DNA from: Stercoripulliclostridium_A sp045577735
GTDB lineage: Bacteria > Bacillota > Clostridia > Christensenellales > DTU072
NCBI GenBank assembly: GCA_045577735.1
Contig: JAZNIY010000002.1
Span: forward strand, 1-18,651
Direction of reading: 5' to 3'
Length of the DNA: 18,651 nucleotides
The translations under genes were made by a program, and so were the position numbers. Below are positions 6,343 to 14,000 of the stretch, one piece after another. Numbering within the stretch: position 1 is the first letter of the stretch; every line of letters starts with the position of its first letter. Under the pieces are notes generated by a model, which saw only the letters and a program-made list of their open reading frames with translations, was not told where the DNA came from and ran no database searches.

Positions 6343-7445
6343 GGATAAGCGTCTTTAATTTGTATTAGAGGGGATATTTCTCTTTCAAAAGTTTTTTCAT
6401 CACTTATATTATCGGACACTTGAATATATATTTTTTCGTTACGCTTAATGGCAACGAAATCTATCTCTTTTTTGTATAGCACTCCAACGTAAACCTCGTA
6501 ACCTCTACGCAAAAGCTCTATTGCTACGATATTTTCGAGAATTCTGCCATAATCCATATTTTTCGTGCCGAGTTTTGCGTAACGAAAGGTGTGATCGCTT
6601 AAATAATACTTATCGTTACTCGATAGATATTTTTTTCCTTTTATGTCGTATCTGCGGACTTTATAAAATGCGAAAGCATTGCAAAGATATTGCATATAGG
6701 AGCCTATTGTGTTGTGATTGACTTTTTCTTTAATACCTGTCAAGGTATTGGTAATACTTCTCGCAGAAGATAAATTAGATATGTTATCCATTAAAAAGTC
6801 CACAACCCTGTCCATAAGTTGCGTATTTCTGATTTTATACTTTTTACGAATATCTCTAACAATCAGCGTATCAAAAACCTCTGCTATATAGTCGTACTTC
6901 GCTTCTTGGTTTTTATAAAGATACGAGCCAGCCATACCGCCTTCAATCATATATCTATCGAAAGCATTGTATTTGTCTTGCAATTCAAAATATTGCACAT
7001 ATTCATTAAATGAAAAAGGATATACCTTAATTTCAAAAGTTCTTCCCGTAAATAAGGTAGCCAAGTCAGAGCTTAAAAGAAAAGCATTTGAGCCTGTTAT
7101 ATAAATATCAAACTTTTCCGTTGCGTGAAGGCCGTTAATTGCCTTTTCAAAACCATTGCACATTTGCACTTCGTCAATGAGAACAAAGTTTTCTTTGCCC
7201 TCTTGATAGTTTGAATTGACATAATCATATAACGCTTTATATTCGTTAAGAGCATCGTATTCTGGCAAATTAAAATTGATGTGAATAATATTGGCATTTG
7301 CATTGCATTTTTGAATATGAGCCTTAAACGCTTCTAAAAGCTTTGATTTACCACTACGGCGCACGCCTGTAATTACCTTAATATCAGGTGTTCCCATAAC
7401 ATTTATTATTTTTTCCAAGTACTGTTCGCGCTGAATAAGTTTCAT
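6252..7445 (-). CDS. AAA_14 / DUF4143 family ATP-binding protein
   Basis: A 397-residue protein. The N-terminal P-loop ATPase has Walker A GVRRSGKS (27-34), Walker B FVLIDEVQ (87-94), a sensor-like ITGSNAFLLS and the LFTGRT..PFSFNEY signature of the family. The middle is helical, and the C-terminal DUF4143-type domain contains KKEIDFVAI...IYIQV (about 326-343), which resembles a degenerate PD-(D/E)XK nuclease fold. Members are common in Clostridia and Bacteroidia, often in many paralogues; their role is not established. The start is set at 7445 because AGAGG lies 8 bases upstream; the longer in-frame reading begins within that ribosome site. It has its own promoter and is bracketed by direct repeats and a remnant of a second copy. 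Confidence 0.88.
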   Translation of the reverse strand: MKLIQREQYLEKIINVMGTPDIKVITGVRRSGKSKLLEAFKAHIQKCNANANIIHINFNLPEYDALNEYKALYDYVNSNYQEGKENFVLIDEVQMCNGFEKAINGLHATEKFDIYITGSNAFLLSSDLATLFTGRTFEIKVYPFSFNEYVQYFELQDKYNAFDRYMIEGGMAGSYLYKNQEAKYDYIAEVFDTLIVRDIRKKYKIRNTQLMDRVVDFLMDNISNLSSARSITNTLTGIKEKVNHNTIGSYMQYLCNAFAFYKVRRYDIKGKKYLSSNDKYYLSDHTFRYAKLGTKNMDYGRILENIVAIELLRRGYEVYVGVLYKKEIDFVAIKRNEKIYIQVSDNISDEKTFEREISPLIQIKDAYPKIVIARTRHDEYQYEGVRIVDIADWLLKY

Positions 7446-7465
7446 AATCATCACCTCTTGCTTAT

Positions 7466-7494
7466 GTTATAGCACATCTATTTACCAAAATCAA
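7466..7494 (-). promoter_or_regulatory. Promoter of the ATPase gene
   Basis: Minus strand: TTGATT (7494-7489), a 17-bp spacer, and TATAAC (7471-7466), about 20 bp upstream of the start codon and just ahead of the AGAGG ribosome site. Confidence 0.6.
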
Positions 7495-7559
7495 CATTTT
7501 TTAAAAAATGGTAAGCAGAAATATTGTCGTATTTACAAAAAAAAGAAAAAATCATCGCA

Positions 7560-7744
7560 GATTAGTTCTTCTTTAATATCGATGGCAAATAGGTTCATAC
7601 CATTAGTATCCAAAGTTTTCTATTTACCATTTTTGAAAAAGTTTTGTTTTTGTCTAATATTTCAACAACCAATCTGCAATATCAACAATCCGTACACCCT
7701 CATATTGATACTCGTCGTGGCGTGTTCTTGCAATTACCATTTTG
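7560..7744. repeat. Direct repeat copy 2 (185 bp) upstream of the ATPase
   Basis: The same sequence as 6155-6342, including the end of an ATPase gene, spacer, Rhs-tip scrap and holin-tail scrap. Homology ends abruptly at 7744, just before the stop codon of the immunity-like gene 7756-8223, and at 7560. Confidence 0.85.
7654..7744 (-). pseudogene. Remnant of a second ATPase gene (C-terminus only)
   Basis: It encodes about 29 residues, MVIARTRHDEYQYEGVRIV... to WLLKY and a stop. This matches the end of the neighbouring ATPase apart from Ile to Met at the first position. The rest of this paralogue is missing, its place taken by the Rhs cassette array. Confidence 0.8.
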
Positions 7745-7755
7745 CTTAAATAGAT

Positions 7756-8223
7756 TTATAATTCTTTACGAACAATCAATTCTGAAAATTGCTCCTCAAA
7801 CTCATCTATTGTTCCTTGTACTATTAGGTCTTTTTGACAAAAAGCGTGTGCTGATTTATAGGGAAAATAAAATATGATTCTATAGAATTCGCCATGATCT
7901 TCTATACACTTTATGTCTTCGACATCCCTTTTTTGGTAAAATTTTTGACCTTCAATTTCTATAATAGTGTTATCTATTATTACTTTAGTAGGACCATAGT
8001 CCTCCTTCATTACTTTTGGTATGGACAATAATTCTCCTATAACAATCAACGGGATAAGTATATAAAATAATGCCAAAAGTTTATCAAGAAAAATGGTTCC
8101 TATTGTAATTGGAATACAAATACCTATAATTGCGACCAAACTAGAAATGAAATTTGCTTTACGAAACAATTTATTCATTGAGGACTTCGTGCTATTAGAT
8201 ATTTTTCCAGAAAACTCTATCAT
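7756..8223 (-). CDS. Orphan immunity-like membrane protein, module 5
   Basis: A 155-residue protein with two membrane segments (about 25-43 and 46-66) and a C-terminal soluble part (about 73-155) with alternating beta-like segments (VIIDNTIIEIEG, YRIIFYFPY), suggestive of a bacterial PH-like domain. The start at 8223 is chosen because AGGAG lies 5 bases upstream. It begins 20 bp after the stop of a toxin-like CT tail (8244-8629), the position of an immunity gene in Rhs loci. The layout resembles the gene at 10621-11049. The immunity role is inferred from position and topology. There is no terminator before the ATPase remnant. Confidence 0.7.
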   Translation of the reverse strand: MIEFSGKISNSTKSSMNKLFRKANFISSLVAIIGICIPITIGTIFLDKLLALFYILIPLIVIGELLSIPKVMKEDYGPTKVIIDNTIIEIEGQKFYQKRDVEDIKCIEDHGEFYRIIFYFPYKSAHAFCQKDLIVQGTIDEFEEQFSELIVRKEL

Positions 8224-8243
8224 AACTTCTCCTACTATGACAT

Positions 8244-8629
8244 TTAATAACGATTGCTCAAATCCCAAGACATTGCGTAACCCGGGACAGTCGGACCTGG
8301 CTTGCTAACTGGATTAGACGGCACATCAATTTCAATCCCTTCCATTTTGAAACCAATTGTATTTTACTACAAGGGCACCAGTGCTGTCAATGATGCCTAG
8401 AATGTTTTGTAGGCTATCACGCAAGTAGAAATACTTTTGAGAGCCATATTTTATAAAGCCGTACAACTGACCATTCTCATCGTACAAGAAATCTAGTTGA
8501 TACCCTCCTGCTACTTCACCAACCAGTTTATTACCATCGTATACGTAAATAGTGGCATCAGCCTCTTCCAAATACCTTTTTTTTAATGCGTTGTCCTTGG
8601 TCGCTGTAGGCATAAACGTATTCGTCAAG
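8244..8629 (-). pseudogene. Displaced Rhs tip and CT tail, module 5
   Basis: The longest tip scrap. It covers DEYVYAYSDQGQRIKK, then YVYDGNKLVGEV...DSLQNILGIIDSTGALVVKYN, closely matching residues about 1457-1543 of the full Rhs protein. The reading frame changes at a run of eight A (minus strand, 8577-8584). At about 8357 the tip ends abruptly and, in another frame, a CT tail follows (...IGFKMEGIEIDVPSN... MSWDLSNRY) with a stop at 8244-8246. It therefore cannot make a continuous toxin. Confidence 0.75.
8361..8390 (-). promoter_or_regulatory. Tip-embedded promoter-like sequence, module 5
   Basis: TTGACA (8390-8385), an 18-bp spacer, and TAAAAT (8366-8361), inside the codons for the IDSTGALVVKY segment. 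It would drive the immunity gene starting at 8223. Confidence 0.5.
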
Positions 8630-8643
8630 GGTAGATGAAATAA

Positions 8644-8675
8644 AAATATAGCCGAGGATTCCCTCGGCTATATTT
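8644..8675 (-). terminator. Terminator of module 4
   Basis: A 14-bp perfect stem AAATATAGCCGAGG / CCTCGGCTATATTT with a 4-base loop, just after the stop of gene 8678-8926. The stem contains the TAGCCGAGG string also used by the terminator at 9265-9288. Confidence 0.85.
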
Positions 8676-8677
8676 GA

Positions 8678-8926
8678 TTATAGTTTTACAAGTAGTTCTA
8701 TCACTATCGCCAATGCAATTACTATGCCCACAACTAACACTGTAATAATGGTAGCAATAATGAAATTTGTTTTGTATGATGCAAAACTGGTTTTTTTATC
8801 GATTAAAAATAAAAACGCAAACCAAATTCCGGCTATGATTACGATGACTCCTAATCCGATTAGCCATTCCATCAAACTCGCATTAGGATCAACAATACAT
8901 TTCAAAACATATGTTACGAAAGTCAT
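8678..8926 (-). CDS. Orphan immunity-like small membrane protein, module 4
   Basis: An 82-residue protein with two long hydrophobic helices (about 20-42 and 54-80) separated by a short Lys/Asp/Ser loop. ATG 8926 is supported by GGAGAG just upstream. Its first codons overlap, in another frame, the end of the toxin-like CT tail at 8889-9071, a layout typical of coupled toxin/immunity pairs. It is followed at once by a strong terminator. Immunity is inferred from context; no family is recognised. Confidence 0.65.
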   Translation of the reverse strand: MTFVTYVLKCIVDPNASLMEWLIGLGVIVIIAGIWFAFLFLIDKKTSFASYKTNFIIATIITVLVVGIVIALAIVIELLVKL

Positions 8927-9254
8927 ATTCTCTCCAATTAGAAAAATAAAGCACTATTTCACCAAAAGAATCACCCTGATTTATACCATGTAGCATTGTA
9001 CTTAATCCACCTAATGCCACTTTCGCACCTTTCATTCCCAGCCTCAAACCTGCAGAAGTTGTTATACTAGATACACCATTCGGGTACGTAGTAACGGCTA
9101 TTGCAATAGTACATTCCGCTTTCACTATCATAGTAGTAACCTTTATAGCGGAATGGGTTTAATGCGCCGATACCATTAGTATCCAAAGTTATTGTACACT
9201 CACCGTATGCTGTATAGTCATATTTTACTACAAGGTCACCAGTACTGTCAATAA
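8889..9254 (-). pseudogene. Displaced Rhs tip and CT tail, module 4
   Basis: The tip runs from IIDSTGDLVVKYDYTAYGECT through NPFRYKGYYYDSES to SRYYVPEWC, almost identical to the live gene, then hits a stop two codons later. A different frame from the same junction (9072-9087) opens into a CT tail, SSITTSAGLRLGMKG... to FEMYC, ending at 8889. The junction is thus out of frame, so no full tip-toxin fusion can be made. The scrap starts 3 bp upstream of TTGACA, right after the T-run of the preceding terminator. Confidence 0.75.
9222..9251 (-). promoter_or_regulatory. Tip-embedded promoter-like sequence, module 4
   Basis: TTGACA (9251-9246), an 18-bp spacer, and TAAAAT (9227-9222). The preserved tip fragment begins essentially at this -35 box. 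Its likely target is the immunity-like gene starting at 8926. Confidence 0.5.
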
Positions 9255-9257
9255 TGG

Positions 9258-9288
9258 ATAAAAATAGCCGAGGCTAATTCCTCGGCTA
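9258..9288 (-). terminator. Terminator of module 3
   Basis: TAGCCGAGG (9288-9280) pairs with CCTCGGCTA (9273-9265), followed by TTTTTATCC on the minus strand. The TAG stop of the immunity-like gene (9286-9288) forms the first three bases of the stem. Confidence 0.88.
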
Positions 9289-9702
9289 GTTCTTGGCTTT
9301 TAATATAGCTCTTTTGGCTTTTTCAATGTCTTTAGGAAAACATACTATTTCATGTTTCTCTAAAATATAACGCCTTATTCTGCTTGACTCCATATGCAAT
9401 AGGTTTTCATTAACTATGATTTCTTTAATTTTTGCCCTTGATTTTATCCGACCTAACACACTAAATATCTCAATTAAAACTCCCACTAAACATATATCCA
9501 GGAACCAAACATATACTACGTATTGTTTTGCTATAATCAAGAGTATTACACTGGTTATCAAAAGAATAACCTGCAAACTAATTACTACTAGCGTATACGT
9601 TCTCATAATCTTTTTCACTAAATATATATCCCCATCCCCTACTGAGAATATAATAGTACAAATTAAAAATCCTACTTGTAAAGCCAAAAAAACGTATTCC
9701 AT
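9286..9702 (-). CDS. Orphan immunity-like membrane protein, module 3
   Basis: A 138-residue protein with three predicted membrane segments (about 3-21, 36-58, 60-84) and a basic cytoplasmic-looking tail (about 86-138) rich in Lys, Arg and Ile. The ATG at 9702 lies two bases after the TGA of the CT tail upstream (TGA-TT-ATG), consistent with translational coupling to the toxin. Its own stop codon is built into the terminator stem. No family is recognised; the immunity role comes from position. Confidence 0.68.
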   Translation of the reverse strand: MEYVFLALQVGFLICTIIFSVGDGDIYLVKKIMRTYTLVVISLQVILLITSVILLIIAKQYVVYVWFLDICLVGVLIEIFSVLGRIKSRAKIKEIIVNENLLHMESSRIRRYILEKHEIVCFPKDIEKAKRAILKAKN

Positions 9703-9704
9703 AA

Positions 9705-10030
9705 TCACCAATCAATTATATTTCCCATAAAGGTAGATCCAAAAATGGAAGCACTAACCTTAGATATACCTTGTATTAAATATTTTCTTATTGCCTTTTC
9801 CATGTTCATATACATAGTTTGAATAGTTAATCCACCTACCACCGTGTCTAAGGCAACAAGACCCCAATTTATATCACGATCTCCGGTGAATTTTTGAGAG
9901 AGAACACTTGTAGCAAATCCAACTAATGCACCGATACCATTAGTATTCAAAGTTATAGTACACTCGCCGTACGCTGTATAGTTATATTTTACCACCAAAT
10001 CACCATTACTGTCAATAACACGTAAAACAC
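9705..10030 (-). pseudogene. Displaced Rhs tip and CT tail, module 3
   Basis: GVLRVIDSNGDLVVKYNYTAYGECTITLNTNGIGAL matches the tip, then switches in frame to about 72 unrelated residues (VGFATSVLSQKF..., GLVALDTVVGG, ending GNIIDW). The usual NPFRYKGYYYD...RYYVPEW part is absent. This is the only scrap whose tip and CT share one frame, so a short protein from an internal start is possible. It begins just after the stop of the module 2 immunity gene, where a half terminator stem (AAGCCGAGGG) remains. Confidence 0.7.
9986..10015 (-). promoter_or_regulatory. Tip-embedded promoter-like sequence, module 3
   Basis: TTGACA (10015-10010), an 18-bp spacer, and TAAAAT (9991-9986). The spacer sequence differs from the other copies at several bases while both hexamers and their distance are unchanged. 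Confidence 0.5.
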
Positions 10031-10045
10031 CCTCGGCTTGACTTC

Positions 10046-10459
10046 TTACTTGTGGTTCGGTTTCTTTGCTTTTCTAAAAAACCCTGCTGTTATGCAACCA
10101 AAAACTATATTTATTAATGTTACTATACACATTATTATCAATCCAGCTTTAACACAAATATACAATGATACACAAAATGCCGTTATCGTAATAATTAACA
10201 AAAAATACCCTATTAGTTCAAGGACAAACGTCTTTATTGAAATAATCCGTTTGTTTTTTGAGTACATAATAATAAAAAACAATTGATGCTTACACTCTAG
10301 ACATTTTTGCTCATTATAAAGAAACTCTAACTTATCTACTGAATAAATATTAACAAAAGAAACAATTGTAATTAACAATAGAAATAGATATACAAGAATA
10401 ATAGGTCCTAACAAATTAGAATGCAATAAAATTTCCGTTTGTATCACTAAATCTGCCAT
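10046..10459 (-). CDS. Orphan immunity-like membrane protein, module 2
   Basis: A 137-residue protein with three membrane segments (about 17-39, 80-102, 105-127), a CLEC dipeptide-pair motif in the soluble loop (53-56) and a basic C-terminus. ATG 10459 is chosen because GGAGG lies 8 bases upstream; a GTG 21 bases earlier in frame has no such site. It overlaps the toxin-like CT tail (10416-10505) by about 44 bp in another frame. The tip-embedded promoter at 10522-10551 is about 60 bp upstream. Immunity is inferred. Confidence 0.68.
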   Translation of the reverse strand: MADLVIQTEILLHSNLLGPIILVYLFLLLITIVSFVNIYSVDKLEFLYNEQKCLECKHQLFFIIMYSKNKRIISIKTFVLELIGYFLLIITITAFCVSLYICVKAGLIIMCIVTLINIVFGCITAGFFRKAKKPNHK

Positions 10460-10556
10460 ATAGGCCACCTCCAACGCCACCTATCACCAAAGCCGACATC
10501 GTCATTATGCTGTATAGTCATATTTTACTACAAGGTCGCCCCTACTGTCAACACTG
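10416..10556 (-). pseudogene. Displaced Rhs tip and CT tail, module 2
   Basis: The tip scrap is only VDSRGDLVVKYDYTA then TAA. In another frame a 29-residue CT tail follows, MTMSALVIGGVGGGLYGRF... to FIAF, glycine-rich and hydrophobic like the end of CT1. The tip fragment starts about 5 bp upstream of TTGACA, right after the preceding terminator. It retains little beyond a promoter-sized piece of tip and the stretch needed for the immunity ribosome site. Confidence 0.72.
10522..10551 (-). promoter_or_regulatory. Tip-embedded promoter-like sequence, module 2
   Basis: TTGACA (10551-10546), an 18-bp spacer with G-rich changes relative to the other copies, and TAAAAT (10527-10522). It is well placed to transcribe gene 10046-10459. 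Confidence 0.55.
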
Positions 10557-10558
10557 CA

Positions 10559-10595
10559 TAAAAAAGCACGCACCTTCTATTAGGAAAGTGCGTGC
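10559..10595 (-). terminator. Terminator of the rhs-immunity operon
   Basis: GCACGCAC/GTGCGTGC stem (10566-10595), then TTTTTTAT on the minus strand. A second small hairpin, CCAAAAAG/CTTTTTGG (10595-10616), lies between it and the immunity stop. The loop-side sequence CACGCACCTTC..TAGGAAA is shared with the terminator at 17489-17519. Confidence 0.88.
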
Positions 10596-10620
10596 CAAAA
10601 AGTTAGTCCTTTTTGGATTA

Positions 10621-11049
10621 TTATTCAATTATCTCATAGGCACTTAATATCATTTGCGTTTCTTGGATTTTTTTAGTACGTACTTTTATTTCATCTTCGC
10701 CATAGCGTATTGTAAACAAAGCGTACTTACCATTTATGCGTTTTTGTTCATATTTCAAGCCAGTTTTTAATTCAAACACTTTAGTCTTAAAAATTCCATT
10801 TACTATGATTTTCTCATTGTTAATCTTTACGCTATATCTCAAAACATAAATGAAAGCGTAGATTGCATATATTAAAATTGTTGCAACCATTATTGCCAAA
10901 ACAATTATGGTACGAAGATTATCAGTCGTTTCATAGTTCCTAACTAAAAGCACTACTAGACTTACAACCGCCATAACGGCAACTACCAATAAAACCAACA
11001 ATGGTCTTATGAACTCTTTCATATTATCTTCAAGCCTAATGGTTTCCAT
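10621..11049 (-). CDS. Presumed immunity protein to the Rhs CT1 toxin
   Basis: A 142-residue protein with two membrane segments (about 14-37 and 46-70), then a soluble beta-rich domain (NEKIIVNGIFKTKVFEL... YALFTIRYGEDEIKV) suggestive of a bacterial PH-like fold. It follows the rhs stop by a few tens of bases and ends at the operon terminator, the standard place for an Rhs immunity gene. The ATG at 11049 has GGAGG 11 bases upstream; an ATG at 11067 has none. Membrane topology fits protection from a toxin acting at the membrane. The two-helix plus beta-domain layout is shared with module 5. The family name is not known to me. Confidence 0.72.
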   Translation of the reverse strand: METIRLEDNMKEFIRPLLVLLVVAVMAVVSLVVLLVRNYETTDNLRTIIVLAIMVATILIYAIYAFIYVLRYSVKINNEKIIVNGIFKTKVFELKTGLKYEQKRINGKYALFTIRYGEDEIKVRTKKIQETQMILSAYEIIE

Positions 11050-11083
11050 GCTGGAAATTTCCTCCATAAACTTTTGATTATTG

Positions 11084-14000
11084 CTATATAAAAAATGAAA
11101 TTATTGCCAACGCTCCCGCCGCGACTCTACTTCCAGGAATTGGAACAAATGCTAAGGCTGCCGCAGCCCCTAGCAATCCAATACCGCCCCAGCCAATATT
11201 AACTGATATATCTTTGGAAATATTATCTTGCGACAAGCCTACAGACAATTTAATTCCTTCTTCAACACTAACTTCTCCACCAGCATAAATATGCTTTGTC
11301 AGTTGCGTAGTGACTCCAATCCCCATATTATCTGACCAATAGATTGTTCCACCTTTATTATTTTGAGAAAAGCCAATACCCATACTGGTGTAGCCATTCC
11401 CCACACTACTAAAAGAATATATACCTGTTGGTGTTGCAGAAGATAGCGTTTCCGTTAGCGTTATGTTTCCCAAAAGGCCACCAATATACGCGTTATCAAA
11501 AAGCCTTGTTGATACATAGGTTTGTAGTACATGTGAAGAGTGCGACGGTGGCACAAATAAACTTCCCACGCCAGTCATATGCACAGCTAACTCACTTTCA
11601 ACAGCCTTAGTTAATGATGTAGTCTTTCTATTAGTCACGTTGTTTTGTTCTACAAGTCTCCTATTATTAGGAAAACTATCAACCATGAACAAATTCAACC
11701 AAGGTTTTGCTGCAACGCTACTATTAAAAACAGATCTAGGCGTTAACCATCTACACCATTCGGGTACGTAGTAACGGCTATTGCAATAGTACATTCCACT
11801 CTCATTATCGTAGTAGTAACCTTTATAGCGGAATGGGTTTAATGCACCGATACCATTGGTATCCAAAGTTATTGTACACTCGCCGTACGCTGTATAGTCA
11901 TATTTTACTACAAGATTACCAGTGCTGTCAATAATGCCTAGAATGTTTTGTAGGCTATCTCGCAAGTAGAAATACTTTAGAGAACTATCCTTGATAAAAC
12001 CATACAACTGATCATTTTCATCGTACAAGAAGTTTAGGTCATAATATGGGCACTCTTCTGCAATAAGCTTATTACCACTATAAACGTAATTCACAACACA
12101 TTCGGGAGTCTCCTTCCTTATTCTTTGTCCTTTTTCATTGTATTCGTAAACATAGTCCTCCTGATTAGAGTTCGTAAAGCTAATTAGTCTTCTACCCTCA
12201 TAACCAAAGCATTTACCATCGTAAGCAATAGGAGCCAAAACGTTTTCCGCTGAATAGGATATAGTCTTACCACCAACACTAACAAGCTTATCTTTCATAG
12301 TATTATCATATCCAAACACTACGTCTCCCTTTTGGGTAATATTTCCGTTGTCATCGTATGTAAAAGTAGTGTTGTCATCCTTTGTTAGGAATCCTCTAAA
12401 ATCATAGGTGTAGGTGTGCGAGCCAATTGTTCCATCGGTAATTTCTTTAACGTTGCCGAGGATATCGTAACGATATGCCCTATCAAAACCATTGCTAGAG
12501 CCATTACTATACACTTCAAAGCTCTCTCTTGCTACCCTTTGGGAAGTGTATTTTGTTGATCCACGATTTTCATAGGTTAATTTTTTATTCATCAATCGTG
12601 TATCATTTACCATAACATTGGTTTGAATAAGTCTGCCAAAATCGTCATACTCGTTCGCTTTTACAATAGTCTTAATGGCATTCGCTAGCCTATTAAGTGT
12701 CGTTTGCGTATGGAAAGCATTACTTGCACAAAGCATTTCTATTTGTCCATACAAAGGATAACACTCATATGACGAGCCCGTATGGTGATAAACTAATTCC
12801 TTGTCAAATCTTCTACCTATCATAAACTCAAGATTGGTAAAATTAACAGCAACGTCATACTCCACAACATTGCCATCCAAGTACACACGAACTGTTCCAC
12901 TGATTACTTCGTTGACAGAGTCGCCTGTTATGCGTTTTGTGAAAGACATTCCTACAGTATGCCATACTCCGTTAACCATTTTTAAATTTGTTTGATATAT
13001 ATTGCCAGCACAATTAACACACAAATAGTTGTCCTTATTTCTATAAAGACTAAACAATGAACCATTTGCATCTTTGCCTTCAAAAAGATATTGTATGTTA
13101 TTGCTTGATTCTATAAAGGTACGCATAATTATAGTACCCGAACCACTTTGTCCAAATAAATATGCCAATTCAGAACCATCTGCCACGTAAGCATAACGCT
13201 TTGTAATAGTATTAAAGTTAAAAGATTTGTCTTTGTCCTCCAATACCCCTATTCGTCTTACAAATCTACTTGGACGCTTGCCTTTTGTTGACATCAAATT
13301 ACTATTCAATGGATAAATATCAAACAATGAGTTACTTGTAGTGTCAGGCATAAAAACAATACTTTCCGTCACGTCAAATGTTTTTGCATCCACGTCGGTA
13401 TATTGACAGTCTTCAACGTAATCTTTGGTAACGTTATAGAAATATTTAGTGTTTTGATAAGTGTCGTTGGTTCTTGGGGAAATTGCTAAGCACGCAATCT
13501 TTCCTTCAAATGGATAATAGGTTGAACCATCGTGTGAACGACCAATATAGTAAATGGGTACGAAATCCGTTTTAATCAAGGAGTCAGCTTCACTATAAAA
13601 CCTTGTGTCATTGTTTACTGTTAAGCTAATTTCACAGTTTGGAAGACTACCTTCGTCCTCACGGAAATAAAAGTTTAGGGCAAAAAAGTTCCACTTGTCT
13701 TTAGTTACCGCCCCACTTCCCGTTATAACGTTGTGAAACTTTCCGTACCAATCCTTTGCCTCTACTCGCATTTGACCTTGATCCATATAAACCTCTAAGT
13801 AGTCGCCTCGCGTGCCTTGTATACCAAACATATATTGGGTATTGTCAACGTCGGATGGTTTGAACCAGAATTTTACACAACCACATTCCAAGTCTCCTTC
13901 CGGCGAATCTGCTAGTTGATATGTAAGTGCTTTTGTAGAGTCTATGTTTACATAAGGCAAGGCACCATCTTTACCAAACGTAACCCCAGAGCCGTTAGAG

